A stretch of DNA of 64,000 bases, taken from assembly GCF_001270495.1 (NCBI RefSeq), contig NZ_LGUR01000220.1:1-64000 (forward strand). Direction: 5' to 3'. Position 1 is the first letter of the stretch. Every line of letters begins with the position of its first letter. This document shows, one piece after another, positions 41,403-49,542 of the stretch. The notes under the pieces were generated by a model. The model was not told the origin of the DNA and did not search any database. It was given only the letters and a program-made list of their open reading frames with translations. Made by a program: the position numbers and the translations under genes. This DNA is from Streptomyces viridochromogenes. Lineage in GTDB: Bacteria > Actinomycetota > Actinomycetes > Streptomycetales > Streptomycetaceae.

Positions 41403-41869
41403 GCGCCCTTGTTGAGGTGCGCGAAGAACGGGTTCGTGTCCGCAGCGGGTTCCGCTTTCGGCTCGGGAGCGTCGATCTGCCGCTGCGCGCCGCCCGCCTT
41501 CAGCTCCTTCAGGCGCTGCCGCTCGGCCTCCTTCTCGGCCCGCTTCTCAGGCAGTTCCTCGTAGCTGCGCCGGTACCGCGCGCTGTACGCGGTGAGCTGA
41601 ACGATCACGTCCTCAAGGTCCGCGACGACCTTCGCGAGCGGCCGGACCGTGTGCTTTGCCCGCAGCTTCGCCTGAAACGGCAGGTCACCGGGCAGCTTGT
41701 CGGCCTCCATCAGGTCGGCCTCGATCTCTGCGAGCAGGGCCTTCGACTCCGCGAGCAGGGGGGCGAGGTACTGCCTGCGCTGCTCGATGAACACACGGCG
41801 CTTGTCCGGGCCTTCCGCGAGCAAGTCGGGCGTCCACACTCCCTTGCGCGGCTGCTTCTCGTCGCTCAT
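41399..41869 (-). CDS. Hypothetical coiled-coil protein
   Basis: The 156-residue, highly helical and charged protein (EQRRQYLAPLLAESKALLAE; LEDVIVQLTAYSARYRRSYE; KRAEKEAERQRLKELK) is probably a coiled coil. It follows the DUF2637 gene in the same direction and is coupled to the small gene downstream. Confidence 0.65.
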   Translation of the reverse strand: MSDEKQPRKGVWTPDLLAEGPDKRRVFIEQRRQYLAPLLAESKALLAEIEADLMEADKLPGDLPFQAKLRAKHTVRPLAKVVADLEDVIVQLTAYSARYRRSYEELPEKRAEKEAERQRLKELKAGGAQRQIDAPEPKAEPAADTNPFFAHLNKGA

Positions 41870-42048
41870 CAGGGCTACTCCTTCGTCGGGTTGTGCAATC
41901 GGGTCGGCACCGATTCGGGCCAGGGGGCCGTCCCTGCTCGGGGGCGGGAACGGGAAATCGGCCTGCCGGCCGTGGCCGTCACCGGTCCGCGCTCGGGGTG
42001 CGAGCGCGAGCCGGTGGCGACTATGAGCGGCAGGGGTTCTGCCAGAGG

Positions 42049-42070
42049 GGTGAGCGTCGACGCGCTCACC
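42049..42070 (-). terminator. Hairpin beyond the DUF2637 gene
   Basis: GGTGAGCG, a 6-nt loop and CGCTCACC form an 8-bp stem 11 bp past the gene's stop. It also contains two of the GTGAGCG repeats. Confidence 0.6.
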
Positions 42071-42604
42071 GGGCGCTCACCTACGCGCCCGGGGCGGCCT
42101 CTTCGACCTGAGCGCGCAGGCGCTGCGCGGTCGGGCGGGAGACCGGGGTGTCGGACAGGCCCGCGTCGGTGAGCGCGTCGCGGATCTCTGTCCACTCGGG
42201 GCGGCGCCCGAGCTCGGTGTAGAGCAGACGGATACGAGCGTGGCGGCGCTCGGTAAGCGCCTCCGTCTCGCTGCGTGTACGAGCGTTCTCCGCTCGCTGA
42301 GCGTCCGTCTCCTCTGCGGCGCGCTCACCCTCGTGAGCGCCGGAGGTGAGCGCCGGGCGCTCACGCTCGCCGCGTACCTCCTCGGAGGTGAGCGCGCTCA
42401 TGTCGGGGTGAGCGTGCTCGGTTTCCTCCACGCGCTCGATGGTGTGAGCGTCCTCGGGGGTGAGCGTGTCGGCGAGCGCGGCGGGCGCGCTGCCGAGCTT
42501 GAGCGTCATCCGCTGCTCCAGCGGAGCCTTCCACCGCCACAGCAGACCGTGCTCCTCCTTGAGCTGCGCTCGCAGGTAGGTCTCCTGCTGGAGCCGGGTG
42601 AGCG
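42050..42604. repeat. Cluster of 13 GTGAGCG heptamers
   Basis: Forward copies start at 42050, 42169, 42333, 42346, 42388, 42408, 42444, 42460 and 42598. Reverse copies (CGCTCAC) start at 42063, 42074, 42322 and 42358. They span the 3' end of the DUF2637 gene and its downstream region and are read in different codon frames, so protein repetition does not explain them. Confidence 0.75.
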
Positions 42605-44249
42605 CGTCCTCGTAGGAGGTGATCTCCCACAGGATCATCCGGCGGCGCAGCCGGGCGGTGGGGATCGGGGCGAGGATCCAGCGGGAGCGGCGCACCGTCT
42701 CCATCCGCTTCTTGCCGGTGACCGCGCCGATCCTCGTGGCGTACACGTGGGAGGCGATCTCCGAGAAGACGACCCACAGCAGCGTGAGGGCCGCGTGTCC
42801 GAGACGCCCCGAGGCGCTGTCCGAGGCGTTCCAGTTGAGGTAGACGGTCACGGCCGTCAGCGCCCTGGGCACCCAGCGGATCCAGCGCAGCTCCATGCCC
42901 ATGCGGATCAGCACCAGGTTGGCGCCGGTGAAGGCCGGGATGGCGACGTCGATGCCGACGGGGAGCAGCCACGGCCACTCCCAGCCCCACCCGGCCGCCT
43001 TGGTCTCCAGCGCGGTGTAGGAGGACAGCAGACCGAGGGTGGAGACGACGGCAGCCGCCAGCACGATCGCGACCACGCCGACCAGTTCCTGCCCGGACAG
43101 CGGCGGGACCCCGCCAGCAGGCCGGGCATCAGCCCGTGCCTTACGCCGCTTGGCGCGCGACTCGGTCCGGATCTCCCGGCGGCGGGCCCGCTGCACGGTG
43201 CGCTGCGTCGCCGCCTCCATGACCCGTTCGGCCTCGGCTCGGGCCTGCGCGGCGGCGGCCTGGTCGGCCGTGGCCTTCGCCGCCGCCTCCCGGGCCGACT
43301 TCGCGTCCGTCTCCGCCTGCTCACGCAGCCGGGCGACGTCCTTGTCAGCGGCGGCCCGCAGCTCCTCAGCGGAAGTACGGGCGTCGGCCAGGGCGCGGTC
43401 GGCGTCGGCACGAAGGCCGGCGGCCACCTTCTCGGCTCCGGCCCGCACCTGCACGGCCTGGTCGTCAGCGCTCTCACGCAGCCGGTCGGCCTCGCCCCGC
43501 GCCCGCTCCAGCACCTGTTCGGCGTCGGTGGTGGCGCGGGTACGGGTCTCAGTCGCGGTGCGCTCCGCAGCCGCGAGCAGCTCGGTGCGCTTGGTCTCCG
43601 CGTCGGCGAGGGCCTTCGCCGCGGCCTGCGCGGCCTCGGTCCGCACCTGCTCCGCCTGCGCGGCCGCCGTGGTGGTGACCTCTTCCGCCCGGCGGCGGGC
43701 GTCGGCGAGCAGCTGCTCGGCAGCCGCCTGGGCGTCGGTGAGGACCTGGTCGGCCTCGCCGGACGCCGTCGCCGTGACGGTGTCGGCCTCGAGGCGCGCG
43801 TCGGCGAGTAGCTGCTTGGCCTTCGCTTCGGCGTCGGCGAGGACCTGCTCCGCGTCGGCGGCCGCGGTACTCGCGGCGTCGTTGCGGACCTGGTCGGCGT
43901 CGGCCTGGGCGGCGGCGAGGACACGGGCCTGCTCGGTCGTTGCCGCCTCGGTGATCGAGGCGGCCTCGGTGCGCGCGCCGTCCAACAGCTCGGTGGCGCG
44001 CTCCTGGCCGTCGGCGAGGATGCGCGCGGCGTCGTCGGCGGCCTGGTCCCGGAGGTCGGCGGCGCGGTCGGCGGCGTCGGCCAGGACCGGGTCGGCCTCC
44101 GGGTACACCAGCGGCGTGGTGTCCTCGGTGGCGGCGGCCTGAGCGGGGATGGAAGCCGGCGGTGTCGGCGCCTTGGCGCGCCCGTTGGCGCGGGGCTTCG
44201 CAGCCGGGGCGGCCTGGCGCCTGCGGCGGGTGGCGGTCTTGGGGGCCAC
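42081..44249 (-). CDS. Coiled-coil plus DUF2637 membrane protein
   Basis: The 722-residue protein begins with a basic Ala/Pro segment (1-40). About 340 residues of regular Ala/Glu/Arg coiled-coil repeats follow, with recurring patterns such as EQVLADAEAKAKQLLADARL. After a basic stretch a DUF2637 region (about 395-560) has four hydrophobic helices (LVGVVAIVLAAAVVSTLGLL; WLLPVGIDVAIPAFTGANLV; ALTAVTVYLNW; LLWVVFSEIASHVYA). The C-terminal 60 residues look like an HTH (RRPEWTEIRDALTDAGLS). DUF2637 is a hallmark of Streptomyces plasmids. The long coil resembles polar-growth scaffolds such as Scy, so a tip-targeting role in transfer is possible (inference). Confidence 0.82.
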   Translation of the reverse strand: MAPKTATRRRRQAAPAAKPRANGRAKAPTPPASIPAQAAATEDTTPLVYPEADPVLADAADRAADLRDQAADDAARILADGQERATELLDGARTEAASITEAATTEQARVLAAAQADADQVRNDAASTAAADAEQVLADAEAKAKQLLADARLEADTVTATASGEADQVLTDAQAAAEQLLADARRRAEEVTTTAAAQAEQVRTEAAQAAAKALADAETKRTELLAAAERTATETRTRATTDAEQVLERARGEADRLRESADDQAVQVRAGAEKVAAGLRADADRALADARTSAEELRAAADKDVARLREQAETDAKSAREAAAKATADQAAAAQARAEAERVMEAATQRTVQRARRREIRTESRAKRRKARADARPAGGVPPLSGQELVGVVAIVLAAAVVSTLGLLSSYTALETKAAGWGWEWPWLLPVGIDVAIPAFTGANLVLIRMGMELRWIRWVPRALTAVTVYLNWNASDSASGRLGHAALTLLWVVFSEIASHVYATRIGAVTGKKRMETVRRSRWILAPIPTARLRRRMILWEITSYEDALTRLQQETYLRAQLKEEHGLLWRWKAPLEQRMTLKLGSAPAALADTLTPEDAHTIERVEETEHAHPDMSALTSEEVRGERERPALTSGAHEGERAAEETDAQRAENARTRSETEALTERRHARIRLLYTELGRRPEWTEIRDALTDAGLSDTPVSRPTAQRLRAQVEEAAPGA

Positions 44250-44327
44250 GGGGTGTCCTCTCTAACGTTCCGGCGCCTCGTGCAAGAGGTCACCGCGGGT
44301 CGGCGTCGGTCGGTAGGGTCGTGACCA

Positions 44328-44374
44328 GGCCCTCCGAGGCCCCGGCAGGTCTAATGCCGGGGACTTGGAGGGCC
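44328..44374 (-). terminator. Imperfect terminator
   Basis: GGCCCTCC...CCCCGGCA pairs with TGCCGGGG...GGAGGGCC, with short internal mismatches, between the genes ending at 44393 and starting at 44249. Confidence 0.65.
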
Positions 44375-44392
44375 GTCTGCGTTTGCAGGTGG

Positions 44393-44755
44393 TCAGCGCT
44401 GGTCGGGCAGCTCGGGCCGCTGGTTGGCGGTCGCGTGCTGCTGGGTGAGCCAGGCGATGGCGGCCGCGGTCATGTCGTCGGCCGCGCCGTCGGTGTTCAG
44501 CGGCGCGGTGTCGATGTCGCGCATCGCGTCGACGGCCGGCAGGAGCCGCATGTAGTCCGGGTTCGCGTAGTAGATCGGGCGACCGTTCGGCAGCGGGGTC
44601 AGGTCGTAGGTGTTGTCCAGGCAGACCCGGTCGATGCGGCAGACGAAGGTGTGGTTGCTCTGGCCGGTCCAGAACATCTCCGGGTCGCGGTACAGGACGA
44701 ACTGGCCCCGCTTGTAGGTGACGGCGGGGGTGGTGCTCTGGGTGCTGTTGCGCAC
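44393..44755 (-). CDS. Hypothetical protein
   Basis: The 120-residue soluble, beta-rich protein (KRGQFVLYRDPEMFWTGQSN; LDNTYDLTPLPNGRPIYYAN) resembles small unknowns of plasmid origin. It is flanked by hairpins on both sides, so it is probably a single-gene unit. Not recognised. Confidence 0.65.
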   Translation of the reverse strand: MRNSTQSTTPAVTYKRGQFVLYRDPEMFWTGQSNHTFVCRIDRVCLDNTYDLTPLPNGRPIYYANPDYMRLLPAVDAMRDIDTAPLNTDGAADDMTAAAIAWLTQQHATANQRPELPDQR

Positions 44756-44858
44756 GGCGGCTCCTGGCGGGTCAGGTGGTCCGGGCTGTCCGGCTCCCCG
44801 TCACCGCCCGACCCGGCCGCCGGGGTCCGGCGGTCGGTGCGGGCGGATCAGGCAGCCT

Positions 44859-45113
44859 TCAGACCGCGACGAGGTGGCGGTGCGGGGGGATGATCTGGCC
44901 GTCGGGGAGCAGCTCGCCGGTGTCCTCGAAGAGCACCAGGCCGTTGCACAGCAGGCTCCAGCCCTGCTCCGGGTGAGGGGCCACGACGTGCGCGGCCTCG
45001 CGGTCCGGGCTGTCGGCCGACGGGCAGTTGGGGGTGTGCGTGCACAGCGAGTCCGGCAGCCGGGTGGTGCCGGTGGCGGTCGTCGCGGTGTCGAGCTGGG
45101 TGTTGCTGCGCAT
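44859..45113 (-). CDS. DUF5999 family protein
   Basis: The 84-residue protein contains CTHTPNCPSADSPDREAAHV and VAPHPEQGWSLLCNGLVLFE followed by DTGELLPDG, the near-invariant body of DUF5999. The family is restricted to actinomycetes, often beside WhiB-like genes, and its function is unknown. Cys24, Cys30 and Cys56 are candidate metal ligands. It is a neighbour of the WhiB-like gene in the same direction. Confidence 0.85.
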   Translation of the reverse strand: MRSNTQLDTATTATGTTRLPDSLCTHTPNCPSADSPDREAAHVVAPHPEQGWSLLCNGLVLFEDTGELLPDGQIIPPHRHLVAV

Positions 45114-45174
45114 GGGCTCTCCTGCGGGGATGCGGGCCCGAGACTCTCTCGGGCTGGAGGCGTGCGAAAGGCCG

Positions 45175-45195
45175 GCCGCCCGTGGTGCGGGCGGC
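45175..45195 (-). terminator. Terminator after whiB-like gene
   Basis: GCCGCCC pairs with GGGCGGC over a 7-nt loop, 50 nt past the whiB-like stop. A second hairpin (GCCCGAGA/TCTCGGGC, 45136-45154) follows it. Confidence 0.65.
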
Positions 45196-45245
45196 TGTTG
45201 GGTGGCAGTGCTGCAGGGCGGGCAGGGAGTTGCTTGTCGCTCCCG

Positions 45246-45560
45246 TCAGGCGGAGGCGGCCGCGGCGCGCTCGCGGGCCGCGCGGCGCTTGAGGGAGCGG
45301 CGCTCCTTCTCGGACAGCCCGCCCCACACGCCCGACTCGTTGCGGTCCAGCGCGCCCTGGAGGCAGCTCTCGATCAGCGGGCAGCGACGGCAGACGGCCT
45401 TGGCCTCCTCGATCTGGAGCAGCGCCGGGCCGGTGTCGCCGATGGGAAAGAAAAGCTCGGGGTCCTCCTCGACGCAGGCCGCGCGGGGCCGCTCCGGCGC
45501 GTCGGTGGAGACGGTCGCGTAGGCGTGGCTGCGTACGAGGGCGACGGACGCTCGCTTCAT
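45246..45560 (-). CDS. WhiB-like iron-sulfur regulator
   Basis: The 104-residue protein has the four Wbl cysteines at 29, 57, 60 and 66 (AACVEEDPELFFP; AVCRRCPLIESC), the GVWGG turn at 77-81, and a basic C-terminal helix (EKERRSLKRRAARERAAA). Wbl proteins bind a [4Fe-4S] cluster and the principal sigma factor to redirect transcription, and they control sporulation and stress in Streptomyces. Plasmid-borne copies are common. It lies between DUF5999 and an anti-sigma-like ATPase gene. ATG at 45560. Confidence 0.93.
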   Translation of the reverse strand: MKRASVALVRSHAYATVSTDAPERPRAACVEEDPELFFPIGDTGPALLQIEEAKAVCRRCPLIESCLQGALDRNESGVWGGLSEKERRSLKRRAARERAAAASA

Positions 45561-45590
45561 GTGGGTCTCCCAGAAAGTCCGTGTACGAGG

Positions 45591-45618
45591 CAGCCCCGGG
45601 GCGGGATCCCCGGGGCTG
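45591..45618 (-). terminator. Terminator
   Basis: A perfect 11-bp inverted repeat (CAGCCCCGGGG and complement) with a 6-nt loop lies between the ATPase gene and whiB-like gene. Confidence 0.8.
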
Positions 45619-45643
45619 TCTCATGTGTTGGCGGCGGGCTGAA

Positions 45644-46195
45644 CTACCTGGCGTCGATGCGGCAGCGGATCTGCTTGCCGACCGGAGAGGACGCGATGTC
45701 CCAGCCGGGCGCCAGCATGTCCAGCAGGCCCAGGCCGCGCCCGGACTCCGCGTTGTCGCTGTCCATCGCGACCGTGCTGCGGTGCGGCAGCACGTCGGCG
45801 GCGGGGTCGTGAACGTTCACCTGGACGCTGCGCCCGGTGACGTACACCTCTACGACCAGGGGCACGTGATCGCCGCAGGCGCGCACGGCGTTGCCGAGCA
45901 GTTCCGAGACGAGCCACTCGGCGGTGTCGGCGGTCGCCTGGCTGGCCCCGTACGCCTTCAGCGCCGACACGGTCAGGCCGCGCACCGTGCTGAAGGCGGA
46001 CTCGGAGGCCGTGATGTGGGCGACGAAGCCACGGTCGCGGTGCTGGACGTACAGGCCGGGGATGCAGGCCGGAAGCTCCGGCCGCTGCGAACGTCGCTGG
46101 TCTTCCATACGGGCCCGGCGCAGCATGTCGTCCATGTCCGGGCTGCTGTCTGCCCGTGCACCGGGAGGCGCGGGAGATGTCATGATGGGACTCAA
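45644..46195 (-). CDS. HATPase anti-sigma-factor-like protein
   Basis: The 183-residue protein has a disordered N-terminal 45 residues, then a GHKL fold. WLVSELLGNAVRACG is the N box, VQVNVHDPAAD is the G1 box, and SGRGLGLLDMLA is the G2 box. Streptomyces has many such RsbW-like kinases that hold sigma factors or anti-anti-sigma proteins, and this one has no partner gene nearby. A second ATG at 46183 gives a slightly shorter protein. Confidence 0.85.
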   Translation of the reverse strand: MSPIMTSPAPPGARADSSPDMDDMLRRARMEDQRRSQRPELPACIPGLYVQHRDRGFVAHITASESAFSTVRGLTVSALKAYGASQATADTAEWLVSELLGNAVRACGDHVPLVVEVYVTGRSVQVNVHDPAADVLPHRSTVAMDSDNAESGRGLGLLDMLAPGWDIASSPVGKQIRCRIDAR

Positions 46196-46279
46196 GGTTT
46201 TTCCTCCACTGGATTGACCTGCTGAACGGCCCTGGGGCGGAATCCCGGGGCCGCTCGTTTTGGCTGTTCGTACGAGCAG

Positions 46280-46323
46280 CCAAGGCCCCGGCCTCCCCTC
46301 TTACGGGGTGGCCGGGGCCTTGG
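46280..46323 (-). terminator. Terminator
   Basis: A 14-bp perfect stem (CCAAGGCCCCGGCC and complement) is extended by CCCC/GGGG inside. It closes the transcript of the gene ending at 46345. Confidence 0.85.
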
Positions 46324-46344
46324 TCGTTCGTCCGGGCCGGTTGG

Positions 46345-47205
46345 TCAGGCGGCGAGTGCGGACCTGTGGCAGCGGGTGGTGTACGCGGCGGCGGTCTCAC
46401 CCGGCGTCGGGGCGGGCAGCGCGGCCTGGACCGCAGCCACCAGGGCGGTGTGCGCGGGCTGGTCTGCCGGGGTCAGGGGGCGGCCCCAGATCGTGGCCAG
46501 GTGCGTGTAGGCGGCGCGGGTGAGATGTTCCGCGAGGGCGTCGCTCGCGCACCGGTCCTGGCCGGCGTCGGCCAGGGTGCGGAGGATGCCGGTGGCCAGG
46601 GCGCGGACGGAGCGCCGGTCCCCGGCGGTCTGGGGGGTCATGGCCAGCGGAGCGCCGGCGGGTCCGTCAACGGCCAGACCGCGCGTGGTGGGGATCGCGT
46701 CGGCGGGAACCGTACGGGCGGCGTCGGCCCGGCGGGCGGCGGGCACCGCACGCTCCCACTGGGCTCGCCGGTCGGCGGGGCGCTCCTGGGGCCGGGAGGC
46801 CTTGAGGGTCTGGACGGTGGCGCGGCGGTGACGGGTGAGGTCGACCGCGAGCCGCTCCTCGCGCGCCCAGTCCCTGTACTGGCGGCGCCAGACGTAGTCG
46901 GTGATGTCCACGTCGACGAGCCTGTTGCTGGAGCGGCAGCGGATCGCGTCGGCGACGCCGGCCTTGCCGGTGTGGTGCGGGACGAGCTTGAGCAGGTAGG
47001 TGCCGCGGTGGGGGGTCACGGGCACCCAGGTGTCGCAGTCCGGGCACACCACCGAGATGCGGCGGGTCTGCGTGGTCTCCACGGTCCGCATGTCGATGTG
47101 GCCGGGCGACAGGGTCGAGAGGACGATCGCGTCGAGCGGGCTGACGCGAGAGGTACGGGTGCGGCCGCGGCGCTTGGCGGCCTTCGGCATGGCGAGCTCG
47201 GGCAT
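46345..47205 (-). CDS. Basic zinc-binding protein, first gene of the leftward series
   Basis: The 286-residue protein is basic at its N-terminus (AKRRGRTRTSRV), with CPDCDTWVPV near residue 54 and IRCRSSNRLVDVDITDYVWR, resembling a zinc-stabilised DNA- or RNA-binding module. A disordered Arg-rich middle and a helical C-terminus follow. GAGGAG precedes the ATG at 47205. Its promoter region faces that of the GntR repressor, which may therefore control it. No family recognised. Confidence 0.7.
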   Translation of the reverse strand: MPELAMPKAAKRRGRTRTSRVSPLDAIVLSTLSPGHIDMRTVETTQTRRISVVCPDCDTWVPVTPHRGTYLLKLVPHHTGKAGVADAIRCRSSNRLVDVDITDYVWRRQYRDWAREERLAVDLTRHRRATVQTLKASRPQERPADRRAQWERAVPAARRADAARTVPADAIPTTRGLAVDGPAGAPLAMTPQTAGDRRSVRALATGILRTLADAGQDRCASDALAEHLTRAAYTHLATIWGRPLTPADQPAHTALVAAVQAALPAPTPGETAAAYTTRCHRSALAA

Positions 47206-47704
47206 GGCGACTCCTCGGCAGGAAGAGAGGGGAGGGGTGTTCGCGGGGCGGATGCTCTCTCCACCCACCAGGTCCACGAGCCAACAGCCCGAATCCCGGC
47301 GGATAGACAGCGCATCAGCGCTGATCAAGCAGTCCTGCCAGCCGGGGGGTTTGATCGTGCTACCGCCTCCGACCACCTGCCCGTCTCCGAAGAGGCGAGC
47401 CGCAGGGACCGCGATGGTGCAGTGGTACGTCCAGCAGGGCTCCGAAACGCATGAGCGCACCACCGGCTACGCCCTGCATCCGGCTACTCACCGCTTGCTG
47501 GGCATCTCGATTAGAACCCCGCTATCCACCCCAGGTCAACCTGTCTAGCTAACTTGTTTATGACAGCAGCTCTGACCTGCTAGTTTCTGGTGTCGGTTAA
47601 ACGAGTGTGAGTCTCGGCTTTCGAGAAACAACTAGTCATGCCATGCTGTGCGCATCGGGTAGCGAGATCCGCTAGCCCGCATGATGCGTACGAGAGGGGG
47701 AGCG
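47206..47704. other. Divergent regulatory region
   Basis: No gene lies between the leftward series and the GntR gene. About 47206-47480 is unremarkable. The sequence from 47520 to 47680 is AT-richer than its surroundings and holds the candidate operators listed separately. Confidence 0.55.
47537..47571. promoter_or_regulatory. Candidate operators for the GntR repressor
   Basis: CTGTCTAGCTAACTTG and the overlapping TTGTTTATGACAG resemble the GntR/HutC half-site pattern GT-N-TA-N-AC with a one-base insertion. CTAGTTTCTGG and ACTAGTCATG follow at 47580-47640. The arrangement between divergent genes fits a KorSA-type repressor site. Confidence 0.45.
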
Positions 47705-48514
47705 GTGGCCGCCAAGAGGGAACCAGGGAAGGTCGAACGGATCGCATCCGAGATCCGAGACAAGATCGCGCGGGGCGTACTCGCGCCTGGGTCACGCCTG
47801 CCTGGTGTGCCTCAGCTCCAGAAGGACCACGGCATCGCCTACCAGACGGCCCGCGACATCTACGGCCTGCTGGAGAGCGAGGGCCTGCTGTTCTCCAAGC
47901 AGGGAAAGGGCACCTACGTCTCGCTGGTGCTCGGCAAGATCGTGAGCGAGCGAAACCGGCGCTACCTGCCATCGCTGCGGGAGGCCGGCGGAGCGGTCGG
48001 TGCATTCGAAGCCGAGATGCGGGCCATGGGGTTCGAACCGCGGCCGGTGGTCCTCACCATCGCCAGGGACGTGCCGCCGAAGAAGGTGGCGGAAGCCTTC
48101 GGGATGCACCATCGGGCCAAGACCCTCAAGCGCGAGCGGATCATGCCCGTGGGACTCCCTGGCAACAATGAGGCCGAAGAAGTCGTCCAGGTCGCCACGT
48201 CGTGGTTCCCCCAGGATGTAGCGGATGCGTGCCCGGTACTTGCCGAGAGCAATACGGGTACTGGAGGCAGCAAGTCCCGTATGGCGGAAGCGGGCTTCAA
48301 GCAAGTCCGCCTCCGAGAGGAGATCGAAGTTCGGTCCCCAACTGCGGCAGAGGCAAAGGCACTCGGCATCCCAGCCGAGCAGGCCGTTATGGAGATCACG
48401 CACAAGGGGCTGACCGCTGAAGGCCGTGTTGTCGAGATCGGCCTACACGTCCTGCCGCGGTCGAAGTGGAGATTGGCGTACGAGTGGGTGATTGATTCGC
48501 CCGATGCGCCCTAA
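47705..48514 (+). CDS. KorSA/HutC-type GntR repressor
   Basis: The 269-residue protein (from GTG 47705, SD GAGGGGGA) has a GntR winged helix (RIASEIRDKIARGVLAPGSR; LPGVPQLQKDHGIAYQTARD; LLESEGLLFSKQGKGTYV) and a UTRA ligand-binding domain (EAEMRAMGFEPRPVVLTIAR to VVEIGLHVLPRSKWRL). This family includes KorSA/TraR, which repress tra genes in Streptomyces plasmids. It faces the transfer-region promoter and is followed by a UTRA-only relative. Confidence 0.88.
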   Translation: MAAKREPGKVERIASEIRDKIARGVLAPGSRLPGVPQLQKDHGIAYQTARDIYGLLESEGLLFSKQGKGTYVSLVLGKIVSERNRRYLPSLREAGGAVGAFEAEMRAMGFEPRPVVLTIARDVPPKKVAEAFGMHHRAKTLKRERIMPVGLPGNNEAEEVVQVATSWFPQDVADACPVLAESNTGTGGSKSRMAEAGFKQVRLREEIEVRSPTAAEAKALGIPAEQAVMEITHKGLTAEGRVVEIGLHVLPRSKWRLAYEWVIDSPDAP

Positions 48515-48579
48515 GAGCACCCTCGTGTACTGACTCAGCAACCCAAAGACCCGAGCAACCAATAAGGAGCACGCACTAC

Positions 48580-49140
48580 ATGCCCAGCAACAGCATCGAC
48601 AGCACCGGCACGATCCTGCGTGACGCGCGCACTCGTTACACCACCGGTCAGCGTGAGGAAGGCGGAGCGCATGGCGCCTTCGACGCTGAACTGCGCCGCA
48701 CCGGACGCACTCCTCGTACCGAGGTTTCCGTGAGCCGCGCCGCCGCGCCCGCCGACGTCGCTGAGCTCCTGGGCTCGAACGACACGGTCGTGGTCCGCAG
48801 TCGGGAGATGTTCGACGGTGACCGCCTGGTCCAGCTCGCCAACACCTACATCCCGGTCGATGTGGCCGAGGCCGCAGGCATCGAGCAGGTGGACACGGGC
48901 GTCGGCGGCATCATCAGCCGGATGAAGGAGGCTGGCTTCGACCAGGGCGACACGGCCGTCGAAGACGTCGAGCTCCGGCCCGCCACGCAGGATGAGGCAT
49001 CCCGCCTTGGACTGACCGAGGGCGAGTCGGTCATGACCATCACCCACGTCGGCCGCACGGCTGAGGGCCGCGTCGTCGAGGTCACCCAGCATGTGCTGAG
49101 CAAGGGCTGGAAGCTCCGCTTCGCGGTTCCGCTGGCCTGA
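48580..49140 (+). CDS. UTRA-domain-only paralogue
   Basis: The 186-residue protein aligns by eye to the C-terminal part of the upstream repressor (FDAELRRTGRTPRTEVSVSR; ANTYIPVDVAEAAGIEQVDT; GVGGIISRMKEAGFDQGDTA; SVMTITHVGRTAEGRVVEVT). It lacks any HTH. The first 25 residues are a short polar leader. It could bind the same ligand, or form heterodimers that titrate the repressor. AAGGAG precedes the ATG. Confidence 0.82.
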   Translation: MPSNSIDSTGTILRDARTRYTTGQREEGGAHGAFDAELRRTGRTPRTEVSVSRAAAPADVAELLGSNDTVVVRSREMFDGDRLVQLANTYIPVDVAEAAGIEQVDTGVGGIISRMKEAGFDQGDTAVEDVELRPATQDEASRLGLTEGESVMTITHVGRTAEGRVVEVTQHVLSKGWKLRFAVPLA

Positions 49141-49145
49141 CCCAG

Positions 49146-49171
49146 GCGCCCCGGCCGGAGGGTCGGGGCGC
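49146..49171 (+). terminator. Terminator
   Basis: GCGCCCCG pairs with CGGGGCGC around an inner CC/GG, followed by CTTGTT. Confidence 0.75.
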
Positions 49172-49209
49172 TTGTTGATATCCCCCTTCGAGCTCAGGAG
49201 TTCACTTCC

Positions 49210-49542
49210 ATGACCGCCGAGCGGCGCCTGACCAGCGAGCAGCTGGTGCAGGAGCTCCGCACCGCCTTGGACGCTGACACCGGTTGGCTTCCCGCTCTCT
49301 GTGCGCCCAACGGTCCGGCTGGCCTCCCTGCCCATGCAGGACTTGAGGTGGTCGTGGAACGACTCCTGGCGTTCGCCTCTGCCCCAGAAGTGCCGGCCGT
49401 CCTAGCGCCGGTCCTTCAGCGCGCCGCAGACGCTGCGGACATGGCACTCGTGACGGAAGGTATGGCCCAGTACAGCCATCTGGGCACGGCGTATGCCTAC
49501 CTGACGCAGGCTCAAGGGCTCATCGGTCGGGACGGCCAATGA
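49210..49542 (+). CDS. Hypothetical helical protein
   Basis: The 110-residue acidic, helical protein (LTSEQLVQELRTALDADTGW; VVERLLAFASAPEVPAVLAP; AADMALVTEGMAQYSHLGTA) is not recognised. AGGAG lies 10 nt before the ATG. Last gene before the origin-like stretch. Confidence 0.65.
   Translation: MTAERRLTSEQLVQELRTALDADTGWLPALCAPNGPAGLPAHAGLEVVVERLLAFASAPEVPAVLAPVLQRAADAADMALVTEGMAQYSHLGTAYAYLTQAQGLIGRDGQ

Noticed and set aside
42240..43811. A 523-codon open frame on the plus strand opposite the DUF2637 gene
   Set aside because: The minus-strand frame has clear coiled-coil and DUF2637 features; this one is a Gly/Arg/Leu-rich shadow.
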